In this document: in pieces, positions 35,768-45,310 of the stretch | How the letters are laid out: the number at the start of each line of letters is the position of its first letter | Position numbering within the stretch: the stretch's first letter is position 1 | From: Dyadobacter sp. CECT 9275 | GTDB lineage: Bacteria > Bacteroidota > Bacteroidia > Cytophagales > Spirosomataceae | Assembly (NCBI RefSeq): GCF_907164905.1 | Contig: NZ_CAJRAF010000001.1 | Location: forward strand, 1,833,001-1,897,000 | Direction: 5' to 3' | DNA: 64,000 nt | Program-made: the position numbers and the translations under genes | The notes under the pieces: generated by a model | What the model was told of the DNA's origin: nothing | Databases searched by the model: none | The model's input: the letters and a program-made list of their open reading frames with translations, nothing else

Positions 35768-38611
35768 ATGAAAAAAATAATATTTTATCTCTTTACAAGT
35801 CTGATCCCCGGGATTGTTTCCCAAGCATCCGACCTGACCCCTCGGTTGTTAAAATGTGAGTACAAACAGCACCCGGTTACGGACGTAACTTCGCCGCGGC
35901 TCAGCTGGGAACTTACATCGGCGGTTGCCAACCAAAAACAAACCGGCTATCAGATACTGGTGGCTACATCGGTTGACAAGCTGACACCGGAAAAATCGGA
36001 CCTCTGGAATTCAGGAAAAATGCCGGGCCGTCAGACAAATCAGGTGGAATACCACGGCAAGGCGCTGGCTTCTCGTATGATTTGCTACTGGAAAGTGCGG
36101 AGCTGGGACAAAAACGGGCTGCCCGGTCCCTGGAGCAAGGCGGCTCGCTGGGAAATGGGGTTGCTTGGGAAAAATGAATGGAAAGGAGAGTGGATAGGGA
36201 TGGACCTGGACCATTTGGGTAAGGGGCCGGAATATCACTTGCCACCAGCGCCTTATACGCGTAAGGAAATAAGAATCACCCAAAGGGTAAAGAAAGCCAG
36301 ACTGTATGTGACGGCGCTGGGGTTGTATGAATTTTCGGTGAACGGGAAAAAAGTCGGGGACGCCTTCCTTGCACCCGGCTGGACCGACTACGACAAAAGA
36401 GTATATTACCAGGTATATGACGTTACCGATAGGGTGGTGCAGGGTACAAACGCTTTGGCAGCACAAATATCTTACGGATGGTATGCCGGTTACCTGGGTT
36501 ATGCGCTTCTGGTAAAGAATCCGGTGGTAAGGGCATTTTATGGTAAAGTCCCGGTGCTAAAGGCTCAGCTTGAGGTAAATTATGAAAATGGGGAGAGCGA
36601 AACATTTGTAACAGGCAAAGACTGGAAAGTAAATTACGGGGCATTGCAGGAGTCGGATATACTAAATGGTGAGACATACGATGCAAGACTTGAATTTAAG
36701 AATTGGGATAAGCCTGGCTTTGAGGATAAGGCGTGGAAAGTGGCAGAAATATTTGCAGATAGGCCTGAATTACAGCTACAGATACATCCTGGCCCGCCTG
36801 TAAAAGTGACTCAGACGTTACCTGTGAAGACACTTACTATAAGGCCCAACGGTGCATATATATTTGATATGGGACAGAACTTCGCCGGAATTGTCAGGAT
36901 CAGGGTGAGAGGTGCGGCAGGAGATACCATACGGTTGCGTTTTGGTGAAAAACTGCATTCGGATGGCCGGTTGATGACGGAAAACTTAAGGAAAGCCAGA
37001 GCAACAGATACTTATATATTAAAGGGTGACGCCGGCGGAGAAACCTGGGAGCCCAAATTTACTTTTCACGGGTTTCAGTATGTGGAAGTGAGCGGGTTAA
37101 AACAAAAGCCAGATCAGGAAACCGTTAAGGGCCTGGTACTGGGTTCAGACACGCCAAAGGTGGGTCATTTCGAAACGGATAATGCCATGGTGAACCAGCT
37201 TTACAGCAATATCGACTGGACGCAGCGGTCTAATTACGTGGAAATACCCACCGATTGTCCCCAACGGGATGAGCGGCTGGCATGGACCGGGGATGCCCAG
37301 ACTTATGTGAAATCAGCAACTTATAACCGAGATGTTTCCTCCTTTTTTACAAAGTGGATTGTAGACCTTAATGATGCACAATATAACCATGGGGCTTATC
37401 CGCTATATGCACCTCGTCCCAATATACGGGATTCGGATACCTTTTCTCCGGGCTGGATGGAAGCAGGTATCGTTTGCCCCTATCAGATATACAGAGCGTA
37501 TGGTGATACGCGTATGATCAGGCAAGGATGGGCGCACATGACACGTTTCCTTGATTTCCTGGAAAAAAGAAGCAAGGGGGAATATGTGTTCAAAGAAAAT
37601 AATTTTGCTGACCTTCTTCCAAAGGGCGGCTTCGGCGATTGGCTATCTTTTGGCAAGAAAACGCCTCCTGATATGCTTGCATCTTTTTATTTTTTCTATT
37701 GTGCTGATATGATGGCCGAAATGGCGCAGGCAACAGGAAAAACGGCCGATCAGGAACGCTTCTCAAAAATGGCTGTGAAAATACAGGAGGCCATCAAAAA
37801 TTATTATACCGATGCTTCCGGCAAATTTGTTTGTAATGCTGCTGCCTACGGCAATGGCGAAGGGTATGTGGATGGAGCGCTGGGTTTTACCGGACATACC
37901 CAGACGATATATGCCAATGCCATTTATATGAACCTCCTCTCCAAAAATAATACTGCAAAAGCGGGCGAATATCTGATGGACTTGCTGAAAGAAAACGGAG
38001 GCAAACTGGGCACAGGTTTCCTGGGAGCAAAGCCATTACTTCCTGCTCTGTCTGCTACCGGGCATACAGATATGGCTTATCGGCTTTTTCTGAGTAAAGA
38101 GTTCCCATCCTGGGGGTTTGAGGTAGCCAATGGCTCCACCACTATCTGGGAACGCTGGGATAGCTTCACCAAAGAAGATGGTTTTAAATACAATGCAGCC
38201 ATGAATTCTTTTAACCATTATGCTTTCGGGGCAGTATGTGAGTGGATGTTTGGCAATGCAGCAGGTATCAAAGCAACACAGCCCGGATATTCTGAATTTA
38301 CAATCAGACCAGAAATTTCACCCGATGGCATGGGAAAAGAGGGTATCAATGAACTGAAAGCAAGTTATCACTCTGTAAATGGTGAAATAGTATCTTCCTG
38401 GAAGAAGGAAGAAGGAAGGTTGCTGATGCATGTGACAGTACCGGTCAATACCAGAGCAGCGATCTGCATTCCGTCTTCCAGTACCTCCACCATCAGGCTC
38501 AATGGGAAATCTATACGTCAGTCTGGAGTGGAAAATAAGGGCTGGGAAAATGGGTATGCAATGATTGGGGTGGGTTCGGGAAATTATAGTATAGTAGTTG
38601 TAAATAAATAA
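35768..38611 (+). CDS. Alpha-L-rhamnosidase, GH78
   Basis: 947 residues from the ATG at 35768 (a frame-extended start at 35729 would give a non-signal leader). Signal peptide MKKIIFYLFTSLIPGIVSQ. Domain order is that of large GH78 enzymes: fibronectin-like N-terminal domain (about 25-130, RLSWELTS, SDLWNSGK), rhamnosidase N-terminal sandwich (about 165-330, LYVTALGLYEFSVNGKKVGD), concanavalin-like domain (about 350-450), then the catalytic barrel (about 460-820) with CPQRDERLAWTGDAQ near 495-510 and GFEVANGSTTIWERWDS, and a C-terminal sandwich. It removes terminal alpha-L-rhamnose. It follows the preceding glycosidase after 48 bases, so the two are co-transcribed. Confidence 0.93.
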   Translation: MKKIIFYLFTSLIPGIVSQASDLTPRLLKCEYKQHPVTDVTSPRLSWELTSAVANQKQTGYQILVATSVDKLTPEKSDLWNSGKMPGRQTNQVEYHGKALASRMICYWKVRSWDKNGLPGPWSKAARWEMGLLGKNEWKGEWIGMDLDHLGKGPEYHLPPAPYTRKEIRITQRVKKARLYVTALGLYEFSVNGKKVGDAFLAPGWTDYDKRVYYQVYDVTDRVVQGTNALAAQISYGWYAGYLGYALLVKNPVVRAFYGKVPVLKAQLEVNYENGESETFVTGKDWKVNYGALQESDILNGETYDARLEFKNWDKPGFEDKAWKVAEIFADRPELQLQIHPGPPVKVTQTLPVKTLTIRPNGAYIFDMGQNFAGIVRIRVRGAAGDTIRLRFGEKLHSDGRLMTENLRKARATDTYILKGDAGGETWEPKFTFHGFQYVEVSGLKQKPDQETVKGLVLGSDTPKVGHFETDNAMVNQLYSNIDWTQRSNYVEIPTDCPQRDERLAWTGDAQTYVKSATYNRDVSSFFTKWIVDLNDAQYNHGAYPLYAPRPNIRDSDTFSPGWMEAGIVCPYQIYRAYGDTRMIRQGWAHMTRFLDFLEKRSKGEYVFKENNFADLLPKGGFGDWLSFGKKTPPDMLASFYFFYCADMMAEMAQATGKTADQERFSKMAVKIQEAIKNYYTDASGKFVCNAAAYGNGEGYVDGALGFTGHTQTIYANAIYMNLLSKNNTAKAGEYLMDLLKENGGKLGTGFLGAKPLLPALSATGHTDMAYRLFLSKEFPSWGFEVANGSTTIWERWDSFTKEDGFKYNAAMNSFNHYAFGAVCEWMFGNAAGIKATQPGYSEFTIRPEISPDGMGKEGINELKASYHSVNGEIVSSWKKEEGRLLMHVTVPVNTRAAICIPSSSTSTIRLNGKSIRQSGVENKGWENGYAMIGVGSGNYSIVVVNK

Positions 38612-38632
38612 AAAAATAGTCCCTTCTGTTGA

Positions 38633-40714
38633 ATGAAAAAAGTTGGTTGGTTTGTATTACTTCTTTTACTGAATTTTCATTTCGGATTTTCGCAAACCAT
38701 CTATGTTTCTCCTGATGGCAAGGACCGGCACGATGGCAGTAAACGAAATCCGGTAGCTTCTCTGGAAAGGGCCAGAGACTTGGCCAGGCAGCTGCACCGG
38801 AAGGATGTTTCAAAGCCGATGACCATTTTTATAAAGACCGGAGATTACTATCCCAACCGGGCGCTGGAATTGACATCTGCTGATAGCAATCTGCGGTTTA
38901 CTTCGGATCCCAATAAAAAGGCAGTTTTCCACGGAGGGTTTAAGATTACCTCATTTCAAAAGATTTCTGACACGTTATGGCTGGCTGATGTTCCGGAAAC
39001 TCTGATCTCTACGCGGTCATTTGAGCAGCTTTTTGTGAATGGGGACCGGCTGGAACGTGCCAAATTCCCCAACCAGGGGTATTACAATCCCGTGGCTGTT
39101 ACCGAAACCATTCTTGGAAAAGTGGAAGGTGAAAGAGCCGATTCCGCTCTGCAGCACATCAAAGTACCTGGTGAATGTGTAAATATCCTGGCGGCACTTT
39201 CGGAAGAGGAAATAAGGCATACCATCATCCGCTTCAATCACCTGTGGGATAATACCATTAAACCCATCCAACATTTTAACAGGAAGGATTCAACCGTTAC
39301 CATTTCAGGGGTACAGATGCAGCCCTGGAACAGGATTACGGTGCAATCTGTTTTTACACTGGAAAATCTTAAATCTGCTCTGGACAAACCGGGGGAATGG
39401 TACCTGGAAAACGGAAACAAGTTATATTACAGGCCGCGGGTCGGAGAAAAAATAGAAACCTGCCAGTTCACGGCGCCTTTTCTGGAGCAGCTGATTATTA
39501 TCAGAGGAGATGAAACGGCTGCAAGACCGGTTAAAAATATCACTTTTGAAAACATATCTTTTGAGCATTCGGCGTTTCACATTCCGGAGGGTGGGTTTGA
39601 GCCACTGCAGGCAGCTCCTTTTGCACCTGCGCTGGTTGAGGCGGACTATTCAGCACATATCAGTTTCAGGAACTGTGCTTTTCAGCACACCGGTTCCTAT
39701 GCCATGTGGTTCAGGAAAAGCTCACATATTGATATCCGTAAAAATTACTTTCAGGACCTGGGAGCCGGTGGCCTCAAAATCGGAGAAACGTCGCTGCCCG
39801 CCGACAGCACGCTGGTAACGCATCATGTCAGCATTGAAAATAATATTTTTCATTCGGGCGGGCGCATTCTGAGCTGTGGTGTCGGGATCATTGTTTTTCA
39901 TGGTCATCACAACAGGATCGTCCATAATGAAATTGCCGATTTCAGGTATACCGGTATTTCCTGCGGCTGGGTTTGGGGTTATCAAAAAAGTCCGTCGCAC
40001 CACAATCTCATCGCTGATAATCACATTCATCATCTGGGATGGGCGGAAATGAGCGACATGGGCGGTATTTATCTGCTGGGAATTTCTCCGGGGACCGAGG
40101 TGAGGAACAATCGTATACATGATATATATGCACTGGATTACGGCGGCTGGGGTATTTACACGGATGAAGGATCGAGCCATATTCTCGTGCGGGATAATCT
40201 GGTATACAGATGTAAAAATGCCGGTTTCCATCAGCATTATGGCAGGGATAATCTCATCACCAACAATATTTTTGCTTATAATATCAAGGCGCAGTTACAG
40301 GCTACCCGGGTGGAAACTACCCACTCTTTCACCTTCCGGAACAATATCGTATCTTATACCGGAACAGATCTGCTGATGGGCCCCTGGGAAAAGGTACGTA
40401 TGGTATCGGATTCAAATTGTTACTGGAACCAGGATGGTACGGTATTATTTAAGAAAGAACAGTTAAAGGGTTGGCAAACCCGGAACAGAGACATTCATAG
40501 CGTGATAGAAAATCCGGGATTTCTGAAGCCAGAGGCGGATGACTTTCGCTTTGATCACCGGGTGTTGGCTCGAAAAATCGGTTTCAAATATTTTGACTAT
40601 ACACAGGCGGGCGTATATGGAAGCAGGGCCTGGAGGGACAGGGCAAAATTGGATCAGCGGATACGAAGAGACTTTGAGTTAGTTGTAAACCGTAATGAGG
40701 CATTAAAAAAATAA
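38633..40714 (+). CDS. Secreted right-handed parallel beta-helix protein (possible GH141-like)
   Basis: 693 residues, signal peptide ending FGFSQ. The N-terminal part opens IYVSPDGKDRHDGS and ASLERARDLAR, the usual start of polysaccharide-active beta-helix proteins; the central and C-terminal part (about 290-620) is made of helix turns such as NRIVHNEIADFRYTGIS, NHIHHLGW, YGGWGIYTDEGSSHILVRDNLVY and NNIFAYN. This DxGGWGIYTDEG signature occurs in proteins of the GH141 type (some are alpha-L-fucosidases of pectin). The substrate is uncertain; the neighbours suggest a rhamnose-containing plant glycan. It starts 21 bases after the GH78 gene. Confidence 0.8.
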   Translation: MKKVGWFVLLLLLNFHFGFSQTIYVSPDGKDRHDGSKRNPVASLERARDLARQLHRKDVSKPMTIFIKTGDYYPNRALELTSADSNLRFTSDPNKKAVFHGGFKITSFQKISDTLWLADVPETLISTRSFEQLFVNGDRLERAKFPNQGYYNPVAVTETILGKVEGERADSALQHIKVPGECVNILAALSEEEIRHTIIRFNHLWDNTIKPIQHFNRKDSTVTISGVQMQPWNRITVQSVFTLENLKSALDKPGEWYLENGNKLYYRPRVGEKIETCQFTAPFLEQLIIIRGDETAARPVKNITFENISFEHSAFHIPEGGFEPLQAAPFAPALVEADYSAHISFRNCAFQHTGSYAMWFRKSSHIDIRKNYFQDLGAGGLKIGETSLPADSTLVTHHVSIENNIFHSGGRILSCGVGIIVFHGHHNRIVHNEIADFRYTGISCGWVWGYQKSPSHHNLIADNHIHHLGWAEMSDMGGIYLLGISPGTEVRNNRIHDIYALDYGGWGIYTDEGSSHILVRDNLVYRCKNAGFHQHYGRDNLITNNIFAYNIKAQLQATRVETTHSFTFRNNIVSYTGTDLLMGPWEKVRMVSDSNCYWNQDGTVLFKKEQLKGWQTRNRDIHSVIENPGFLKPEADDFRFDHRVLARKIGFKYFDYTQAGVYGSRAWRDRAKLDQRIRRDFELVVNRNEALKK

Positions 40715-40763
40715 AGATGGGAAAATCCCGCAGACGAAACCACCTCCGCGGGGCTTTCTCTAC

Positions 40764-41621
40764 CTAGGAGGCCTGAAGCCTTTCCAGACAAACGGCCAGG
40801 CTGTCGCGCCAATAAGGTATTTTGATAGCAAAAGTACTTTTCAACCTGGACTTATCCATGACGGAATAAGCGGGGCGCACTGCTTTGGTCACGTACTCAG
40901 AGGTTTTGACAGGATTAACTATGACATCCGTCCCGCTGATATCAAAAATGGTTTTTGCAAAATCGAACCAGCTCGTAACTCCTTCGTTACTGTAATGATA
41001 GATACCATACTCCTGGCTTCCTGAGCCAATAATATCTAATAGGGCTCCTGCAAGATCAATGGCATAGGTGGGCGAGCCCACCTGGTCAACGATCACCCCC
41101 AGGTGGTCGCGTTCACTACCCAGGCGCAGCATGGTTTTAACAAAATTATTTCCGTATTCTGAATACAGCCAGCTCGTTCTTATCGTAAAATGTTCGGGCA
41201 GTAAAGTGGCAATGGCTTCTTCTCCCTCAAGCTTGGTGAGACCGTAAACATTCTCCGGCAAGGTGGGGTCCGTTTCATTGAGCAGTTTTGGGATATCGCC
41301 TTTAAATACAAAGTCGGTAGAGATATGAATCAATACAGCACCGTATTTTTTACAGGCTTCCGCTATATAGGCCGCTCCGTCCCGGTTTACTTTCCTGCAA
41401 ATTTCCTGTTCATCTTCGGCTTTGTCCACTGCCGTATAAGCTGCGCAATTAATGACGTAGGAAGGCTGTTCTTTGGCAAATAACTGATCCAGCAGTGTAG
41501 GGTCCAGGATATTACCCTCCGTTTCGGAAGGGAAGGAGATATCCGTAATGTTTCTTTCTCCGGAAACTTTTTTCAGACAACTGCCAAGCTGGCCGGATGC
41601 ACCCAAAACAACTATTTTCAT
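40764..41621 (-). CDS. rfbD: dTDP-4-dehydrorhamnose reductase
   Basis: 285 residues. Extended SDR with GASGQLGSCLKK at the NADPH-binding loop, NCAAYTAVDKAE, STDFVFKG and the catalytic YGLTKLEGE. It makes the last step of dTDP-L-rhamnose synthesis, reducing dTDP-4-keto-L-rhamnose. It is the leftmost gene of the exopolysaccharide locus and is separated from rfbA, rfbB and rfbC by the glycosylphosphotransferase gene. A full consensus promoter and an upstream terminator show it is transcribed on its own. Confidence 0.95.
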   Translation of the reverse strand: MKIVVLGASGQLGSCLKKVSGERNITDISFPSETEGNILDPTLLDQLFAKEQPSYVINCAAYTAVDKAEDEQEICRKVNRDGAAYIAEACKKYGAVLIHISTDFVFKGDIPKLLNETDPTLPENVYGLTKLEGEEAIATLLPEHFTIRTSWLYSEYGNNFVKTMLRLGSERDHLGVIVDQVGSPTYAIDLAGALLDIIGSGSQEYGIYHYSNEGVTSWFDFAKTIFDISGTDVIVNPVKTSEYVTKAVRPAYSVMDKSRLKSTFAIKIPYWRDSLAVCLERLQAS

Positions 41622-41649
41622 ACAACGATTTTAAGTAAATGTAGATTGG

Positions 41650-41678
41650 CAAAGATAAACAATAGGCAATAAATCAAA
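41650..41678 (-). promoter_or_regulatory. Promoter of rfbD (Bacteroidota consensus)
   Basis: Minus-strand TTTG (41678-41675), a 17-base spacer, then TATCTTTG (41657-41650): an exact -33/-7 consensus pair. It is 28 bases upstream of the ATG at 41621 and starts only 9 bases after the terminator of the preceding gene. Confidence 0.7.
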
Positions 41679-41687
41679 CGCGCTCAC

Positions 41688-41723
41688 AAAAAAAAGGTCT
41701 GACCACGTTTCAGCAGACAGACC
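41688..41723 (-). terminator. Intrinsic terminator of the glycosylphosphotransferase gene
   Basis: On the minus strand GGTCTG pairs with CAGACC (41723-41718 and 41701-41696, 16-base loop) followed by eight T (41695-41688). Confidence 0.7.
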
Positions 41724-41899
41724 GGCATTAAGATAACGTTGAGTAAAATTTATTGATAATTTTTAGAAGATATCGGAAAGGCAATAAGCGAGATTCATTT
41801 TGCCCGTCCGATATTTTGATGGTGAAGCATAATCGTAATAGCTGATATTCCACATAGCATGTTCCAGATTGGACACTATGTTCAAAAAGGTATGGATCT

Positions 41900-43267
41900 T
41901 TACTGACCTCTTCCCAATACCATCACCTGAACCGTTTTAAAGATCAGCGAAACGTCGTCCATTACGCTGTACGATTTAAGGTACTGCAGATCGTATTTAA
42001 GACGTTCCACATTCTTGGCAACAGTATCTGCATACCCTACGTTGATCTGCCCTATGGACGTGATGCCGGGTTTTACCGTAAGCAGCCTTTGAAAATCATG
42101 CGGTTCGGCCTCCATGAGCATGTCTACATCATATTTGTATAGAGGACGTGGGCCCACCACTGACATTTCACCTTTTAATACATTCAGGAACTGCGGTAGC
42201 TCATCCAGTCTCGATTTTCTTAAAATCCTGCCGATCGGTGTGATGCGTGGATCATTGTCTCCCTGAGAATGCTTTAAACCCATTTTGTCCGCATCCACAT
42301 ACATGCTTCTGAATTTGTATATCTCAAAAATCTGCCCCCATTGTCCACTGCGTTTTTGTTTAAAAAATACAGGCCCGGGGGATGCAACTTTAATAATCGC
42401 CGCTATAAGCAGGAATACAGGTGCGCCCAGTATCATGACGATGGAGGAGAAAATCAGGTCGAAGCTCCTTTTCATGGTCTGCTCGTTGAAGCTTGAAAAC
42501 GGCTTGGTATTCACCTGAATGATAGGGTACATGTCGTGGTATTCAATGGTTGCGCGGTTGGTCATAAATCCCCGGAAGTCCGGAACCAGTCTCACCTGTG
42601 TTTTCTGCCGTTCTCCCAGTTTAATCACACCTTGCACCTGCTCGTCGGTCATATCCGAGAGGCAGCAGTAGAGATAGTCAACCTGCTCTGTTCTGATCAG
42701 ATTTTCAAGGGAATTCAGTTCGTTGCCCCTGTTTTTGAACTCAAATGAACCGCAAAACCGGTAACCCAGTTCTTTGCGGTCTTTGTAAAAATCGCGTATC
42801 AGCGAAGCAACATTACCCGTGCCGACGATTGCGTAACGGTTAAAATTGTAACCTGCCTGGCGGTACATTTTAAGTACCATGATGGCAACTGCGCGGGAAG
42901 CCATTGCCGACGCGAAATAAAGTCCGTAAGTAGCCAGGAACTGAATCCTTGAATAATCTTCTCCTTTTTGTGTAAGGTAAAGGAATGCCATCATGAACGC
43001 CGCATGTACCACCAAAGCTTTCACAAAGTTGGTCAGCTGAATGTTGAAATGATACGACAACCGGGTGAACAGGTAGGTTTTGAAAATGTGTATTGTAAAT
43101 ATCCAAACCAGATTGGCAACCAGGAGCAAATTAATATACTGGTTATCCATAATGTCTGCGGGGTGCCCGAATCTGAAAAGATAGGCGGAGAGAAAAGACA
43201 GATTCAAAAGGACCAAATCAGTCCAAAGATGAATTTTAGGGAGAAGACCTGCGTAACGACTTTTCAT
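41900..43267 (-). CDS. Polyprenyl-phosphate glycosylphosphotransferase (WcaJ/WbaP-like), EPS initiating enzyme
   Basis: 455 residues. Four N-terminal hydrophobic segments (about 12-110), a CoA-like Rossmann linker (YAIVGTGNVASLIRDFY at about 145-160) and the C-terminal bacterial sugar-transferase domain (about 265-455), with the membrane hairpin FDLIFSSIVMILGAPVFLLI, FFKQKRSGQWGQIFEIYKFRSM, and DELPQFLNVLKGEMSVVGPRPL. It puts the first sugar phosphate of the repeat on undecaprenyl phosphate. It lies apart from the rest of the locus behind a 691-base gap and has its own terminator. Confidence 0.93.
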   Translation of the reverse strand: MKSRYAGLLPKIHLWTDLVLLNLSFLSAYLFRFGHPADIMDNQYINLLLVANLVWIFTIHIFKTYLFTRLSYHFNIQLTNFVKALVVHAAFMMAFLYLTQKGEDYSRIQFLATYGLYFASAMASRAVAIMVLKMYRQAGYNFNRYAIVGTGNVASLIRDFYKDRKELGYRFCGSFEFKNRGNELNSLENLIRTEQVDYLYCCLSDMTDEQVQGVIKLGERQKTQVRLVPDFRGFMTNRATIEYHDMYPIIQVNTKPFSSFNEQTMKRSFDLIFSSIVMILGAPVFLLIAAIIKVASPGPVFFKQKRSGQWGQIFEIYKFRSMYVDADKMGLKHSQGDNDPRITPIGRILRKSRLDELPQFLNVLKGEMSVVGPRPLYKYDVDMLMEAEPHDFQRLLTVKPGITSIGQINVGYADTVAKNVERLKYDLQYLKSYSVMDDVSLIFKTVQVMVLGRGQ

Positions 43268-43272
43268 AAGTA

Positions 43273-43308
43273 CTATTAGTGTTGAGTAACCTATTAGTGT
43301 TGAGTAAC
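43273..43308 (-). repeat. Tandem duplication of an 18-mer in the 5' leader of the initiating enzyme gene
   Basis: CTATTAGTGTTGAGTAAC occurs twice in perfect head-to-tail copies at 43273-43290 and 43291-43308, starting 5 bases upstream of the ATG at 43267 (minus strand). Confidence 0.9.
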
Positions 43309-43801
43309 TTCAGTTTTAAATTGTACCTTTTTATCCGGGTAATCACATTCGCTTCTGTCTCTGTGATTTTTCACTTATCCAATACAATACCTCAATCTTA
43401 TTAAATCTATGCCACAATCGAATGCATGTAGTAGTAATTCAATTATTTTATAGAATGATTTCTTACGACAAGTTTAAGTTATTCCGGTATTATATCCAAG
43501 TATAGCTTGATGGTTATTTTGTTAATTTATTGATTATTAAATTATTAGGTAATTTATTTTTTTAAAATAACAAGAAATTCTTTTTATTGTTCTATTTGTA
43601 AGGGCCGAAAATCGGAAAGTTTAAGCTGTTTTTACAATTATGTTGTAGAATATTGTAGTATGTTTTCTTGATTTTTTTCTACAAGCGAAGTTGCGGATTT
43701 TAGGGCTCAATAGGGCCTTCGTACGTCCCTGAGGGCAATATTGATTTGGAAGGCCGCGGAGTTGAAAAATTTCGTTAAACAGCCATTTTTTTTGAGTAGA
43801 G

Positions 43802-43827
43802 TTCTTAAAATATTAATATTTTAAGAA
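43802..43827. repeat. 26-base perfect palindrome
   Basis: TTCTTAAAATATT and its exact reverse complement meet at the centre; no loop. It lies in the gap between the VanZ-like gene and the glycosylphosphotransferase gene. As DNA it could bind a dimeric regulator; as RNA it forms a weak A-U stem. Confidence 0.7.
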
Positions 43828-43958
43828 GAGGTTTAACCCTGGCCTTATGGGGAATGTGGGGCGAAACAAGCAGGCTGGGGAATTTTTCCCCAAGTTGTTT
43901 CAGAGCTATCATTTGGAAATAAACTTGTGAGCAAATCGGGTGTCATGTGGGGGATGAT

Positions 43959-44372
43959 CTATTGCTTAGGAGCTGTTATTATGGAGAAGATTCGCTTCCA
44001 GAGCATACTCAGCACAATACCGGCTGCACCTCCCGCCGCTCCCCATACAATATCCATCAGGTCAAAATGACGATGGGACAGGAAAAGCTGGCCCACTTCT
44101 GCTATGGTTACGGCAAATGTGAGGAGCAATAAATAAAAAAAGCGGAATGAAGGAGGCGTTATTCCCTTAGGGCGGGGGAGGAATTCGGTAAGCAGCCCAA
44201 GAAATACGAAGGGTACCCCGGTGCGTAACCTTCCATGAACGTTGGTCCATTTCGCCAGTACGGATGGGAAATACCAGCTTTCATGGAAGTCGGGGCTGGG
44301 CAGCCAGCTGAGGTAAAAAACGATCAGAATGCCGATTGCTGCGCATATACCAGAGAACAGTTTGACGGACAT
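43959..44372 (-). CDS. VanZ-like small membrane protein
   Basis: 137 residues with four hydrophobic segments (about 5-23, 52-66, 78-96, 103-122). It shows the VanZ pattern KWTNVHGRLRTGVPFVFLGLL and the HRHFDLMDIVWGAAGGAAGIVL stretch, where Asp-x-x-Asp/N ends the last loop. VanZ-family proteins are found in many surface-polymer loci; function unknown apart from teicoplanin resistance in the named protein. It starts 5 bases after the rfbA stop, so it is in the same operon, being its last gene. Confidence 0.85.
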   Translation of the reverse strand: MSVKLFSGICAAIGILIVFYLSWLPSPDFHESWYFPSVLAKWTNVHGRLRTGVPFVFLGLLTEFLPRPKGITPPSFRFFYLLLLTFAVTIAEVGQLFLSHRHFDLMDIVWGAAGGAAGIVLSMLWKRIFSIITAPKQ

Positions 44373-44377
44373 GTTTT

Positions 44378-45244
44378 TTACAAGGCTGGAATAAGGCTCA
44401 GTAAGTACTTCCCGTAACCACTTTTTACAAGAGGCGCTGCCAAAGTGGCCAGTTGATTTTCATCAATAAAGCCCATTCGGAATGCCACTTCTTCAATACA
44501 TCCTATTTTAAGTCCCTGGCGCTCCTCAATCACCTGCACAAACTGACCCGCCTGCATGAGGGACTCAAATGTTCCGGTATCGAGCCAGGCGGTGCCACGG
44601 TCCAGCACGCCAACTTTCAATTTCCCAAGTTCAAGGTACTTCTTGTTGACGTCGGTTATTTCAATTTCTCCGCGAGGAGACGGTTTGACGTTTCTTGCTA
44701 TTTCCACTACATCGTTATCGTAAAAATAAAGCCCTGGGACTGCGTAGTTGGACTTGGGCTGTACCGGTTTTTCTTCGATGGATAGGGCGTTGAAGTCAGG
44801 ATCAAACTCTACTACCCCGTAGCGTTCGGGATCATGAACCTGATAGGCGTAAATCACCCCGCCGTCGGGATCGTTGTTGGCCTGCAGGAGTTTGGAAAGA
44901 CCAGATCCATAGAAGATATTGTCGCCCAATACGAGGGCGACTTTGTCAGTACCAATGAAATCGGCTCCGATGATGAAAGCCTGCGCAAGTCCGTCAGGTG
45001 TGGGTTGGACTGCATAACTGAATTTGCATCCCATGCTGCTGCCATCTCCCAAAAGCTTTTGAAAATGGGGAAGGTCATGGGGCGTAGAGATGACCAAAAT
45101 TTCGCTGATACCCGACAACATCAAAATGGAAAGGGGGTAATAGATCATCGGCTTGTCGTAAACCGGCATTAATTGTTTGCTAACCGCTAACGTCAGGGGA
45201 TGCAGGCGTGTACCTGACCCGCCAGCCAATATGATACCTTTCAT
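44378..45244 (-). CDS. rfbA: Glucose-1-phosphate thymidylyltransferase
   Basis: 288 residues, first step of dTDP-L-rhamnose synthesis (glucose-1-phosphate + dTTP). The pyrophosphorylase signature [26 protein letters not shown] opens the protein; [28 protein letters not shown] and [11 protein letters not shown] follow, as in RmlA. Full length. It is 66 bases after rfbB and 5 bases before the VanZ-like gene. Confidence 0.97.
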   Translation of the reverse strand: MKGIILAGGSGTRLHPLTLAVSKQLMPVYDKPMIYYPLSILMLSGISEILVISTPHDLPHFQKLLGDGSSMGCKFSYAVQPTPDGLAQAFIIGADFIGTDKVALVLGDNIFYGSGLSKLLQANNDPDGGVIYAYQVHDPERYGVVEFDPDFNALSIEEKPVQPKSNYAVPGLYFYDNDVVEIARNVKPSPRGEIEITDVNKKYLELGKLKVGVLDRGTAWLDTGTFESLMQAGQFVQVIEERQGLKIGCIEEVAFRMGFIDENQLATLAAPLVKSGYGKYLLSLIPAL

Positions 45245-45310
45245 TTTTTTAGAAATTAAATCGTTGATTAAGTGATGATTAAATAGTTGGCGAACAGGGC
45301 GGCTCTGACA

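Larger units (their letters stand above)
43268..43958. other. 691-base A+T-rich non-coding gap inside the EPS locus
   Basis: Holds no supported gene. It contains a perfect 18-base tandem repeat next to the glycosylphosphotransferase start, a 26-base perfect palindrome, and an inverted repeat TGGGGAA/TTCCCCA (43876-43892). A weak minus-strand -7-like sequence (TATACTTG at 43504-43497) is the best promoter candidate. The gap splits the locus into two transcripts and is a likely regulatory region. Confidence 0.5.
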
